Below the pieces are notes generated by a model, which saw only the letters and a list, made by a program, of their open reading frames with translations, was not told the origin of the DNA and did no database searches. The position numbers were made by a program, and so were the translations under genes. DNA of 64,000 bases from Benincasa hispida (taxonomy: Eukaryota > Streptophyta > Magnoliopsida > Cucurbitales > Cucurbitaceae), in NCBI RefSeq assembly GCF_009727055.1, contig NC_052360.1:66570553-66634552 (forward strand), given 5' to 3'. Of this stretch, positions 45,030-57,000 are shown one piece after another; within the stretch, counting starts at the first letter, position 1, and the number at the start of each line of letters is the position of its first letter.

Positions 45030-45290
45030 TTTAATAGTATATCAGTAATGTATTAATGGTATCAGGGGTATCAAGTGTAAAGAGTATATATCAATAGTAT
45101 ATCAAATGTATTGAGTGTCTATTAGGAGAGTATCAAGTGTATATCAATTATCACTAGTGTACATTAAGTGTATCAAAGTGAATATCAGTAGTATATCAAG
45201 TGTATATTAGTAATGGATCAAGTGTATCAAGAATATCAAACGTATATGAGTAGTGTATCAAGTGAATCAAATATATCACGTGAGTTGAAC
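45030..45290. repeat. degenerate TATCAAGTGTA minisatellite
   Basis: Some 15 variants of (A)GTATATCAAGTGTATCA over 260 bp with irregular spacing. Confidence 0.8.
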
Positions 45291-45639
45291 TTGTTTTTTG
45301 TTATTTTTGCAAAAATAATAAGTCTCGACTATGAACCTAATTTTTGAAACTTATTTTGCCAAATTTACAAAAAACCCTTTTATTAACTAGGCAAGAAATT
45401 TAGTTTTCCACTTTCACCTGTTAATAAATTTAATCACGTAAAACATACTGACATTTAAAATATAAAATATATGTGTATATATCTTAGTTTCCAGTTAATT
45501 ATTATATATTTATTGTTATTTGGCCTTGTAACTTCTTTTGGCAAAAATATACAGCATCTTGCAATAATTAGATAACACTTTATTGGATCTTTTGAGATCA
45601 ATATTTGTTTTGGACGGTAGTAGACTACTATCATTGTCT

Positions 45640-45905
45640 AAAACATATTTAGATGTCAACTTATTTAACAAATATAGGTAAAATGTTGTCGATTAGTGAT
45701 AGACAGTGATAGACTATTATCATTTATTATTATATATCACTGATATACAGTGATGGTCGATTAGTGATAGACAGTGATAAAATATTATCATTTATTATTA
45801 TATATCAGTGATAGACACTGATAGACTACTATCATCTATCACTGTATATCAATGATATCTATCAGTGTCTATCACTAATAGACGATGACATTTTGCTATA
45901 TTTGA
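45640..45905. repeat. GATAGACAGTGATAGAC minisatellite with inverted arms
   Basis: GATTAGTGATAGACAGTGATAGACTATTATCATTTATTATTATATATCA appears twice (45693, 45753), and the right part contains the inverse (ATCAGTGTCTATCACTAATAGAC at 45860), so the block can fold. Confidence 0.88.
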
Positions 45906-46009
45906 AATATTTCTAGAAATTTTGTCATTTAAAATAATTATCCATTAAATGTCATAATAGCAACTTTTTATTAGGAAAACAAAATTAATGCAACTTTCTT
46001 TCTAATGAA

Positions 46010-46014
46010 AAAGT
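46010..46014. repeat. target site duplication AAAGT, left
   Basis: AAAGT before 46015 is repeated exactly at 47983-47987 after the LTR end. Confidence 0.7.
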
Positions 46015-46673
46015 TAAAGGGATCGAATCCCACGGTAGAAGCGTTTGTATGAGAATGTCTTACATCCCACAATTCGATTGTTCAAAAACAAATTCATTAT
46101 ACTAAAACATAATATAAATATGTAATATAACATGTTTTAGATTAGAACCATTCTTACCTTTGTAGATCCTCAAGCTTCACGAACAATCATCTCGAAGTTC
46201 CAACGAATAGCCCCTCCAACGATCTTGATCACGAACGATTTCTTGAACAATCTCGAACACTATTACGAGAGTAACCTCGTTATTCTCTAGGATTCCAATA
46301 GAGGGATAAGTGGTATCTAACTATTGGGGGAGAGAGGAGAGAAAAGGAATTTGGAGAGTAGAGAGAATTCTCTTTGTGGCTTAGGAAAAATTTTGCACAA
46401 TAACACTGGTATGTTGTGTATTATCAATATGTCCTAAAGGGTCTTTATATAGAGAAGGGTCAAGCCCTTTTCCTAATTCTTTTCCTATTTTCCTTTTCTA
46501 TAATTCATTAATTAAATAACACTTATTTAATTAATTAGCTTAATGAATTAAATAATACTTATTTAATTAATTAGCCCAATTAACTAAATAACATTTCTTC
46601 ACAATTAAATAACACTTATTTAATTTAATTTGCACATTAATTAAATAACTATTTATACATTAAATCCAATTTA

Positions 46674-46711
<38 letters not shown>

Positions 46712-47982
46712 TTATATTTAAGTTACTTCCAATAAACAATCGTATGTATATGAGCAATACCTCTCTATTAATTAATTCTTTGTGAATCTAATTCACTCAA
46801 ATCAATTAATTGAATCTTATTCAAATCTTACTTTCCAATTTAATTTGAATTATAGATCATATCCATAATCAATTATATATTAATCACATTAATATATGGT
46901 TTCCTTAAATTAATTTGAACAAATCAAATCATCCCTCTTAAATATCCTTTAATGAGCTAACAAGGGGACCTGGTGAACCTGTAGATCAGAAGCTCTAACG
47001 ATATGAGATTAATTAACTAAACTCATTAACCAAGTTAATTAATATTCATTAACTTGGGTACACTCCACTAAAGACTCATAGTTGCACTCTTCTCACTACA
47101 GATATATTTTTATGTCCATTTTTATAAACCAATAACAACAAGTTAGTCCTTCACGAGTGTTTGTAACTCTAGCTGGGTCAAATTACCATTTTACCCTTGG
47201 TTACCTTTGACTCTTAAGTACCAATGCTCCTCTAATAAACAACCTATTTATGGTCTAACCAATAAACAGAAACCCCTCTCGGGACAATGAGAGAGTAGAA
47301 CCCTTTGTTGAAGTTCTAGAGACACCACTTAAGGGAACATTCATCTACTTACCTTTAAAGTGGGAAGGAGTGAATTTCATCTTGTATTATTATGTTCCCA
47401 GCTCCTCACTCAGTCTTGTCCCCAAAATAGTAGGCATATTGGGTCGGCGAACTAACTATCCTCACCCATACAAATCAAAGGACAATCCCTCGTAAATAGG
47501 AGTTCATAATATACTCAGGATTAAGACTATGTTTCCTAGGTTATCCTATTAAAATAGGAACCTAACTAGTTAACGGTGTTACATCTAGTGGTTACTATTT
47601 CACGGTCCAATCTTATACAAACTCATTACATAGGATACCCTCACTCACATGTCAACTACACGAATGCGTTGGATCATTGTGTTTGTATCAAATACAAAAT
47701 GGGTCGTATCCATAGCGGTACCAGGATAAGGTACCCAACCTTATCCCTATACCATAGACCCTTTAGGTTGTATCTTGAACATTGATCCATGTATGTCTCT
47801 ACATACAGTTCAAAACTCATAAGACAACCTTAAATGTTAGTTTATTGAATTTAAGATTATTAAGGCATAATAGACAAACAACACAAACAATAATATTTAT
47901 TGAATTACATCTTAACTCTTTATTGATGACGGTCAATTAATAACATTTACTATCTACGAGTTTTAAGGCATAAAACCCAACA
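46015..47982 (-). repeat. solo LTR of a second long-LTR copia family
   Basis: On the minus strand it begins TGTTGGGTTTTATGCC (47982 leftward) and ends ...GGGATTCGATCCCTTTA at 46015. It lacks adjoining internal sequence on either side and is flanked by AAAGT, so it is a solo LTR left by recombination. Parts (47000-47780) resemble in wording the copia LTR at 15031-17131, including GGGTCGTATCC...GGTACC(C)-type sequence, so the families are related. The 3' end TTTA instead of CA is unusual. A (TA)n tract is at 46677-46706. Confidence 0.8.
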
Positions 47983-48410
47983 AAAGTATGAAAGGGGTTT
48001 CGTCGTAAAAGAATATATATCATTGCTTAAAAAAGGGAAACATAATGAATCAAATTTAACCTGAAAATTTTAAATTTATCAACATGAACCTAATTTAATA
48101 AAGTAGTGAAATTAATAGTCTATATTAATGGCTATCTAGAGGTGTATTGAGATTAGCTTTATGTGATATTAAATTTTGTCTGAGAAAAAGATTATGTCTA
48201 TATTTGATTGATTTATTTTGTTTTCGAGAATGACTTGGTTACAATTTTCTTTTTTAGTTCGACTTGGTTAAATTTGTGACTTAATTTGACTATTTAGACC
48301 ACATTTACTAAATCATAATGAAAGTTAGTGTAAACATGATGAAAATTCATTGATAGATCAATTGTAATGAGTCTGAATCACAAATGTAATTGGATTGCTT
48401 TTGGTCGCGT
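47983..48410. other. AT-rich spacer
   Basis: Starts with the right AAAGT duplication (47983-47987). No gene seen. Confidence 0.5.
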
Positions 48411-48415
48411 TTATT

Positions 48416-48541
48416 TAAAATTATGAATTTTGTCATATTTACTGTTACCATTGTCATTACAGTTACTTCTAAGGGTCAAACGGTAACGATAATACAATAA
48501 CGGTAACGATAATAGTAAATGTGTTAAAATTCATAATTTTT
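48416..48541. mobile_element. short foldback MITE, 125 bp
   Basis: AAAATTATGAATTTTGTCATATTTACTGTTACC at the left pairs with GGTAACGATAATAGTAAATGTGTTAAAATTCATAATTTT at the right; the centre is TTCTAAGGGTCAAACGGTAACG. Further TAACGATAACGG units continue to 48590. Confidence 0.82.
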
Positions 48542-48599
48542 TTTTCTATATAGCAGTAATAATAACTGTAACCATAACGATAACGGTAAAGATATGATG

Positions 48600-49990
48600 T
48601 AATTTCTAGATGCAATTGGATTGAGCACGCTCTGCTCGTCAATTAATTTGCATTTTTTATAACAGATTCGAGAGGGGACCCCATGTGTTACTACAGATGC
48701 AGAACACAAATAAATAATACCAACGACAATCAAATGGGGCCCACTTTTCACATTATTAAACGATAAGAGTGCAACAAAAAACCAAAAAATTGAAAAATCA
48801 AACCAATCCAATGGTTTGGTATGATTTTTTAGTATAAAATTGGACATCTTGGTTATGTATTTGAAGAAAACCAAACAGTATTGATTCGGATCGGCTTTTT
48901 ATTAGAAAAATCAATCAAAATCGAATCGATCCAATGATATATATATACCTTTAAATGTAAACTATCTTTTAGTATTTTCATTATTATGGTGCATGTAGAT
49001 TTGTTGTTTAGAAAAAAGACCAATTATTATGAACTGTGTATGTTTTTTATTTAGAAAAGTGCCCAAAAAAAAAGTCAAATTTCAATTTATAAAAAAATAA
49101 ATATATCCAATTTTAATTTTAAATTGACAAAAAAGACCAATTCAAAACAAAGTGGTAATAAAAATAAAAATCGGAAGAAAAAAACCAAAATTGAGAATCA
49201 AACTGATAATAAACCGATCCAAATAAAACAAATCCAATAGTTTTGTTCTTTATTGGACATTAGTTTGATCTTTTCTTTGTAAAACCAATTGGTATGGTTT
49301 GGTTCTTGATTGACTTCAAAACTAACAAAACCGAACGGATTATCACCTCTAGTAAACGTGGTTTTATTGTAATTTGATTGAGTGTCTCTAGAGTTTTAAT
49401 AGGTTAAATTCTAAGTTTATTATTTGAACGTTTAGGTTTATATCCATTTAGTCTCTAAAGTTTAAAACATTTCTAGTATAACTTTAAACTTGTGTCCAAT
49501 AAATTATTATTATTATTATTATTATTTATTTTTTAATTTTGAGGCTAATATGTCATGACCTATTCAATCTTTTACAAAATTTATAGACTTAAAGTCTTAG
49601 ACTCTAGCGATAAAAGCGATTAAATTACTACTTTGGTTTTTAAAATCTGAGCTTAGTTTCAACTTGAGATTATTAACCAAAGAGATACCAGAAAATTTTA
49701 ACAAATTTACAATTTCAACAGGTTTGATGAAATTAACACTTTTAAAACTACAAATACTAAATTAAATTGAAAAGATATGGAAAGTGTAAGGACCATAATA
49801 ATGATAAATTAATGAATAAAATGTTGAAAGATGTAGAGACAAAAATAGTGGCTGAAGTTGATATTTCAAATTTGTTTGTTTGTGTGTTGAAAGAAATAAA
49901 TGGGAGGGAAAGAGGGGTCGTAATTAGAGATTTAATTTCTCCGTCTCGTTATTTTTAGATTAGGTAGGAAATAGGAGAGAGAATGAAGGA
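48600..49990. other. AT-rich spacer with AACCAAACC phrases
   Basis: 48778-49340 has repeated AACCAAA(C/T)C / GGTTTGGT phrases in both orientations, typical of a decayed dispersed repeat. A (TTA)n tract lies at 49503-49526. The frame 48524-48874 on the minus strand is a shadow; nothing codes here. Confidence 0.5.
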
Positions 49991-49994
49991 AATT

Positions 49995-50560
49995 TTTTTT
50001 CGTGAGCTAAATGGGGATGGGAACGAGGACGGAGAATGCCTGTCCCCACCCCCACCCCTACTCCATTCCCCATTCTCACCCCGATTAATCTCTATTTATT
50101 TATTTAGTATAACTTTTTGACGTTATGTTGTTGTTATTGTTGTTATTATTATTCTTATTATTCTTCTTATTATTATTAAATTTCAAGTTTGATTGTTTAT
50201 TGATCAAGATAACGAATATGTTTAAATTGAGTATTTATGCTTAGATAATTTTTTGATTTATATTTATTTCTTTCTACCAAAAAAGTGATTAGTTTTTTAG
50301 GTCAAAATTTGAGTAATTTATCTTGAAATTCAAATTGTCAGGTAAAACTAACCATAATAAATAATTTAGTGATAGATTTAATTATTTATTTAAAATTTGT
50401 CCACATTAGTGATTTAAATTAATTTTCTTTTAAAAAAAAACTAACGAAAAAAATTCCCCGCGAGAAATCTGATCATCGTGAAGAATTTCACGGGGATGAT
50501 GAATGAAATGAGGAATGAGGATGGGGATGACATCCCTGGCCCCGCCTAGTGAACATCTCT
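49995..50560. repeat. dispersed repeat with GGGGATGGGGA / CCCCACCCCC ends
   Basis: Left part holds GGGGATGGGAACGAGGACGGAG and CCCCACCCCCACCCCTACTCC (50011-50065); right part holds CACGGGGATGATGAATG...GAGGATGGGGATGACATCCC (50490-50540). The ends are rich in G or C while the middle is AT-rich, as in a foldback repeat with decayed arms. Confidence 0.5.
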
Positions 50561-50699
50561 AGATGTAGTTGTCCTCTATATTAATAATAATGAATGAGAC
50601 CAAAACGAGTATTGTACAATTGATATATAGTTTATGTTAATGAGTAGAAAGTTTGTACTCCAAATTTCTAAAGGCATTAAATTGCAATAAAATGAAGTG

Positions 50700-51225
50700 A
50701 ATATCATAGATCAAGGTCAAAACACAACCAAAGAAATTAAGAGAAGAATAAGAACAAAAAAAAAAAAAAAACAAATACATAAAAGAGGCATACACAACTT
50801 AAAGAAAAAGGTTCAAAGGAGGGGAAGAATCCCCTTAATAGAAACTTCAACTCACTGAAAACAAAGAAAAACATCAGATCACACAACTTAACTAACCATT
50901 TGGGAAGGACGCAAGATAACTTCATGGACACAAAGATTACATTCACACCAAATATGATAGATAGTAGCAGTCCAAACGACTCTCCACTTACGCTTCAAAC
51001 GATTAATCGCATTAAAGTGATAAATCCAATTGAACTCTATATCTCAATGAGCGACTATAGAAGAACACGCTTCTCATAAGAATATATTTCCACAAACAAC
51101 CTAATTAAAAGAGTAATCAAAGAATAAATAGTCACTAATCTCAACTCGAAAAGATAAAAAATACATAGATTAGAAACATCACAACACCACTTATAGATAC
51201 AATCAGACGTCTGTAATCGATTTTC
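50700..51225 (-). pseudogene. LINE remnant: RT-associated zinc-binding domain and 3' tail
   Basis: On the minus strand from 51225 the frame reads ENRLQTSDCIYKWCCDVSNL, then after a frameshift DYLFFDYSF and after another AINRLKRKWRVVWTATIYHIW (about 51010-50945). This spacing of NRL.T.D...KW...C...C, LFF.C.F and W....W.A.IY.IW is that of the zinc-binding region after the RT of plant non-LTR elements. Stops and missing Cys residues show decay. The remaining part to 50700 is 3' untranslated. The frame 50737-50946 is a shadow. Confidence 0.65.
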
Positions 51226-51229
51226 AACA

Positions 51230-51530
51230 ATAAACTAAGTAATGAAATAATGTGCGAGTGTTCTTATTGTTCTAAAAAAAATAACAATACCGTCAATGAG
51301 CATATAACATTTGTGTTAGCAATTTAGAGTCTTTTCACCTACTATTTTATTTGTTTTTTAAAAAATGAGTAAGAAAGACTATTTCCAACTCAATTTTTTT
51401 CAAAATTCTAAAATTAGACAAAAATAAAAATTAAAAAAAAAAAAAAAGAAAAGAAAAGAAAGAAAAGAGAGAGAAAAAAAATCGTACGGTATCAGAGTAC
51501 TAAAAAACACAGGCAAGAGCAATGAGAGAG
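51230..51530. other. spacer
   Basis: AT-rich with an A-run (51430-51450) and purine-rich AAGAAAAGAAAG sequence; no gene. Confidence 0.5.
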
Positions 51531-51534
51531 GACG

Positions 51535-51860
51535 GTGACGGATTGTCATTTTGGGGTATGGGGCCCACCACACAGCGCCGAAAATGACATCTCCATCAAT
51601 CCCTCTGCCACGTGTATTGTCGATTCGTGACTTTGACCGCCGCTTCCGCCACAGTCCTGTGTCCTGTCCATTTTCAAATAACAATTATTTCATTATTATT
51701 ATCATTTTTAATTAATTTTAAAATTTGTTGGCCCCACATGTGAAATGTCCCCGTCGTCTGAATCAGATCAGAGCCATCAAGGACCGTCGGATGGAATGGA
51801 AGATCCAATCTCGATCCTCAGCCGTGCGATTCGAAGTAATAAACTGTAAGGCTGGAAGAT
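51535..51860. promoter_or_regulatory. GC-richer island with G-box and W-box, possible orphan promoter
   Basis: The stretch has mixed composition unlike its surroundings. It includes CCACGTGT (51609-51616, G-box/ABRE-like), TTGACC (51633-51638, W-box core) and CAGCCGTGCGATTCGAAG-like unique sequence at 51820. The nearest downstream DNA is a copia LTR, so any gene driven from here would now be separated. The 94-codon minus-strand frame over it (51400-51684) has no known domain. Confidence 0.35.
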
Positions 51861-52052
51861 TGCTTGTTTGTGATTTCAATAATTGAGGTGTACGTTTTCT
51901 ACACTACGCCCCCCCCCCCATCTTTCTTTTTTGTGTTATCTCCTTTGCCATCATGTATTAAATCTTGATCTACGTGTCAGCCATTTTCATTCATATTCTC
52001 TTCAATCAACATCTTCATTATAAAAGTTGATATGCATGAATGATATTATCCA

Positions 52053-52542
52053 TTTTAGACATAATTGATTACTATAATTACTTTAAATCTATATTAAATA
52101 GGTTCATTCTAGAATCATTCATGTCAAATTGTTAAAAATATTAATATATTGGATTGTATTGAGAGATGGATAATAACTTTAAGATGATGATAGTTTTAAT
52201 ATAACTATTGTCTTCCTCAACCAAAAACTCCGAATTCCCTTGTGAGATTTCTCTCTAGATGATATTTAAGAAAAACTGAGTGCATGTTGTTTTGATATAT
52301 TGAGGATCGTAATCCTAAAATCTTTTTATATACTAGTTCAATTAGGGTTTCTATTAAACCCTAATTAACTAGGAATGAGTTTTTACACATTAAGCCCATA
52401 CTTAATTAGAAATCTATGGCCTTAATTAATTAGATCACATAGTAGGGACCAGTCTAATAAAATAACCAATGTGATAAAATATTAATCCACATACATATCC
52501 CATACTTTAATTATACGTATTATTATTTAAATACGCCTAACA
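52053..52542 (-). repeat. copia 3' LTR (left copy)
   Basis: Minus strand begins TGTTAGGCGTATTTAAATAA at 52542. The distal part (TAGACATAATT...ACTTTAAATCTATATT(A/G)AATAG) matches 58274-58310; the left copy has a 13-bp insertion GATTACTATAATT not present in the right one. Confidence 0.82.
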
Positions 52543-52556
52543 ATCTCCCACTTGAG
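52543..52556 (-). other. polypurine tract of the minus-strand copia element
   Basis: Minus strand reads CTCAAGTGGGAGATTG directly before the LTR start TGTTAGGC, the usual copia arrangement. Confidence 0.82.
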
Positions 52557-52989
52557 CTATGTCTGTGTACTTAATGTAATTTAGTCACATAAACCTTAAG
52601 TACAAATAAATAGATTATTTCAATAATAGAATTTCCCTTTAGTTTAATATGATGCATCTACTGTATTAGCACGGAATCAAGGTAGCTTTCATCACTACCC
52701 TTGTAACTAAGTCTTCCTTGATCACCAACTCTAGTACATTCAATGATATAGATTAAATATGGATGGATAACATGGATACTACTTACAAAACGATCTAGAT
52801 CATCCAATTGGTCCAAATTCCTTGGTGAGATCATTCATAAAAAACTTTATGTTAAACTGCATGCATGATAAACAAGTTCAGATAATAAAACATACACCAT
52901 CAACTTTATTCTATATAGAAAATAAACAAATTAAGGTCAGAGAACATCCTCAATAACAAACTCCCACTAAACCATGGAATCAGAAAAGT

Positions 52990-54440
52990 GACTAATACCT
53001 ATGTGAGCAACATGCTCATGAAAAACTTTAGTGAAAAACCTTTAGTTAATGGATCTACCACCATAGAGTTTGTTCCTATATATTCTATCGAAATTTGGCC
53101 ATTATGAACTATTTCTTTAACAATTAAAAATTTCACGTCTATATGATTTGACTTCGTATTGCTTTTGTTGTTGTTTGAATACATCACTGTTGACCTTTTG
53201 TCACAAAATAATTTTAGTGATCTTTCTATGCCAACCATTATCCGCAGCCCAGTGAAAAATTTTTGCAACCATATTCCATGATTAGATGTCTCATAACATG
53301 CTATAAACTCCATAGCCATGGTAGAAGAAGTCATGAGTATTTTTTTAACACTTTTGTAGGATACAACTCTTCCAACCAACATGAAGATATAGCCTGAAGT
53401 GGATCATAAAGTGTCTTGGCATCCGATATAATTGGAATTAGAATACCCAATGATCTCCAGAACTTCTAATCTCCGATAAGTGAACATATAATCTTTAGAT
53501 CTTTGTAAATACCCCATTTGGTTGCTTTAGACTAAAATTAGACTTCTATATGCATGCCGATGCATAGGGAATCTTCTGCATCTCCTTAACTTCGAGGACA
53601 GTCTTGGGGAATTAACCTAAATGAAATTTATCACCTTTAACGATAGGTAGCTCCTGGTGCACAATTTCTCATGTCAAATCTATTTAAAATCTTTTTAATG
53701 TAGTTCTTTTGTGACAATCTCAAAATACCTTGAGAACGATCTCACAGTATTTCAATTCCAAATACAAAAGAAGCATCACCAAGACCCTTCATCTCAAAAT
53801 TCTTTTTGAGAAATCTCTTAGTGTCATGCAATAAACCTACATCATTACTTGCTATGGGTATGTCATCGACATATAACACTAAAAAGATTGATTTACTCCC
53901 ACTGAACTTGTGATATACACAATCTTCCATTATATTCACCTCAAAACCAAAGGAGGTATTACTTCATGGAATTTATAATGCCATTGACGAGAGGCTTGCT
54001 TGAGACTGTAGATAGATTTCTTCAATTTTCACGCCAAAGACTTTGAATTACCAGACACAAAGTTTTCTTGTTGCACCATATAAATCGTCTCTTCAATGTT
54101 CCCATTGAGAAATGCTGTTTTTACATCCATATGGTGTAGCTTTAAATCAAAGTGAGCTACTAGTATCATGTTTATCATGAAAGAGTCTTTTGATGAAATT
54201 GGAGAGAAAGCTTCTTTGTAATCAATTCCTTCCTTTTAAATAAAACTCTTCGCAACATGATGAGCCTTATATCTTTCAATATTTTCGTGCGGATCCCTTT
54301 TGGTTTTAAATATCCATTTACAACCTATGGGTTTCATTTTTTATGGCAATTCAAAAAATTCCAAAACATCATTCTTTCATGGATTTTATTTCATCTTTCA
54401 TAGCATTTACCCACTTTTGAGAGTTTAACTTTGTAAAACT
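52990..54440 (-). pseudogene. copia reverse transcriptase / RNase H, broken
   Basis: RT pieces on the minus strand: MDVKTAFLNGN at about 54105-54135, SIYSLKQASRQWHYKFHE at about 53965-54015 and the catalytic YVDDIPIASNDVG (53850-53890) followed by KNFEMKGLGDASFVFGIEIL. RNase H covers 52999-53382 with TMAMEFIACYETSNHGIWL, LFCDKRSTVMYSNN and the C-terminal DPLTKGF. Stops occur at several places, for example after EIL (53742) and in the link at 53400-53700. Confidence 0.87.
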
Positions 54441-55560
54441 TATTGGAAGTTGATTGGATCATCTTCCATTATGCCCATATCATCCTGGTGTTCTTGAAGA
54501 AATATAATATCATCATCTAGAATTGCACTTCTTCTTTCTCTAGTGGATTTTCTTTGTGGCACTTCTTGAAGTTGTTGAGTTTGAACTTCAAGTTCAACAA
54601 CGAGGACTTCAATGCTACCTTGTTCTATATTTGGTTTAATAGTGAAGTCAGGAATTAGAGCTTGAACATCATTTATAACCACATTAGGAAAAGAAACTAA
54701 TTGCTCTTCAAAGACAACTTTCCTTATGTTATCTTCCCCTCCCCCAAACTCAACATCCTCAAGGAATCTAGCATTTCTTGTCTCAAACAATGATTTAGAA
54801 GTGGGATAATAAAATTTAAAACCTTGAGAGCATTCAGAATACCTAAAAAATAGCAACTAATAGTTCTTGAGTTCAATTTTCTTTCGTTAGGCTTGTAAGG
54901 CCTAGCCTCAGCTAGACAACCCAATATGCGAAAATGCCTAATACTAGACTTCTTTCTGTCCACAACTCATAAGGGGTTTTAGTTTCCACTTTACTAGATA
55001 CCTTATTGAGGATATATGTTGCAGTCTTTAGAGCCTCACCCCAGAGGAATTATGGTAGAGAAGAATGACTAATCATACTTCTTACCATATCCTTAAGTAT
55101 TCTATTTCACCTGCCACACCATTTATGCTAGGTTTGTCCGACATAGTGTATTGAAGGACGATTCCACATTTCTCTAGGTATTTGGCAAAGGGCCCTAAAT
55201 ATTGTTCACATGATCCATCATATCTACCGTAGTATTCACCATCACGATCAGATTTGATAGCCTTAATTTTCTTTCCAAGTTGAAGTTAAACTTCAGTTTT
55301 GAAAGACATGAAAACGTCCAAAGGTTGAAACTTCCCATGAATTAAATATAGGTACCTATATCTTGAATATTCATCCATAAACGTAATAAAATATTGTTGT
55401 CCACTCCAAGAACCCCCAGGGAATGGACCACAAATGTTTGTATGTATTAGTTCTAAGATGTATGAGTATCTGTTGGCACCTAATTTTCTTATGTCTGTCC
55501 GCTTTCCCCTAATACATTCTACAAAAACGTAAAAGTTACTTAAATCAAGGGAATAAAAAA
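54440..55560 (-). pseudogene. copia integrase core and C-terminal part, broken
   Basis: 55000-55560 holds the decayed integrase core (positions corresponding to Y.YLIHGKFQP and IKSDRDGEYYGRYDGSC-like residues, in mixed frames). 54724-54963 reads [18 protein letters not shown], and 54440-54856 reads YSECSQGFKFYYPTSKS...NARFLEDVEFGGG, the usual sequence between integrase and RT, followed by an acidic/Gln-rich linker. Confidence 0.83.
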
Positions 55561-55561
55561 T

Positions 55562-56180
55562 TCAATCTAACACAAGTCTCTCAATTCTCTGTTTAGAGAT
55601 ATGACCTAAACACTTGCGCCATAACATAGTAGAATTTTCATTTAATTTACACTTTGTACTGCATGATTTAGATACTAGGATCTTGTTAAATGAAGCAAAA
55701 GAATCAAGCATATATAGATTATCAATTAAAGAATTGATACCAATAAGCTTGAAATCTAGGAAAATGCTAACTTTGTTATTTTCAAAAGAACAAGAAAAAC
55801 AAAATTTGTCCAAACTGAAAATAGAAACTAAATTTTGTCTAAATGACGGTACAACAAAAGTCTTATTCAAATCCAAATAACTATCATTTTTTAAACGTAA
55901 TCTAAAATTTCCAACAGCTTTAATAGGAACTGCTTTGCCATCACCCACATATATGAATCTTTCAGCATCACTTAGCAAGCGGCTCCACAGGAAACCCGAC
56001 ATCGATATACTTATATGAGTAGTAGTACCAAGATCTACCCACCAAGTATATGTAGGTACAGAAGCTAAATTAACTTCAGAACAAACAAAAATAAGAAGTT
56101 TACCTTTCTTTACACACCACTTGGTGTACTTGATACAATCTTTCTTGAAATGACCTTCCTTTTAGCAGAAAAAACAAGAA
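55562..56180 (-). pseudogene. copia zinc knuckle, protease and GAG-pre-integrase, broken
   Basis: A CCHC knuckle with an in-frame TAA after the second Cys (CFFC*KEGHFKKDC) lies at 56135-56177. The protease active site reads VDLGTTTHIS (about 56020-56050), Asp-Leu-Gly. The frame 55562-56002 continues through FVVPSFRQNLVSIFSLDK to MLWRKCLGHISKQRIERLV, the GAG-pre-integrase segment. Confidence 0.85.
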
Positions 56181-56299
56181 TTTTCAGTAACCTGTTTCTT
56201 TCTCTTATTTTATTGAGATGTCCCTTCTCAGCACCCATAGATTTCCTTTTCTTCTTGTCACGAGAATCAGTTGTCAAATGAACACTTTCTATCCTTTCT

Positions 56300-57000
56300 C
56301 TTTTAATCTTCTCTTCTTCTTACACATATTGTGAGATAAACTTATACTCTATTTATCCTTTTGAGTATTATAGCTTATCTTAAATTGAGTCAGTTGTGTA
56401 GGAAGAGAGATAAGTACCAGATGTACAAGTAAATTTTCATTTATCTTGGTATCAAGTGCCTTTAATTTACCTCCGAGACTGGACATTTCTATAATATAAT
56501 CCCTTATGTTCCCATTGCCATTATACCTCATGGAAGTTAAAGAAGTCAAAAGACTACTTACTTCCCCTTTTTTATTTTTAGCAAAATATTTCTCAATTTG
56601 AGCAAGAAACTTATTGACATTTTCACTTTCTGTGATAGAACCCCAACAAGACTCCAGAATGGAGTGTCTTAATGATCATTAGACACATGTGAGTTGATCA
56701 TTTTCACTTCTTAATATTAGCCGTATTCGACTGTTCTTCAGTAGAAGTAAGTTTATTGGTCCTTAATGCAAGGTCCAGATCCATACACTCGAGAAGTATT
56801 TCTAGGTTTTCCTTCAAAATCTTGAAGTTTAATCCATTCAGTTTAGGGATTAAACTCAAAATTTCAAATATTTGCGTAAGACCAACTGAAACAATAAACA
56901 ATAAAACATGTACTCACAATTAAAATATGAAAAATAATTTCACATATATGGTGGGCCTCTTTTACAAGATACCTAGCATAACATTGATATCTAGCCTTTG
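56300..57000 (-). pseudogene. copia gag, broken
   Basis: Fragments at 56704-56901 (LNGLNFKILKENLEILLECMDLDLALR) and 56349-56549 (MTSLTSMRYNGNGNIRDYIIEMSSLGGKLKAL ... LPTQ) match the order of the copia gag polyprotein. The stretch between them (56550-56700) is in other frames. Confidence 0.82.

Noticed and set aside
51400..51684. 94-codon minus-strand frame as a gene
   Set aside because: Poly(Phe)-rich end from an A-run, no domain, and no clear start context.
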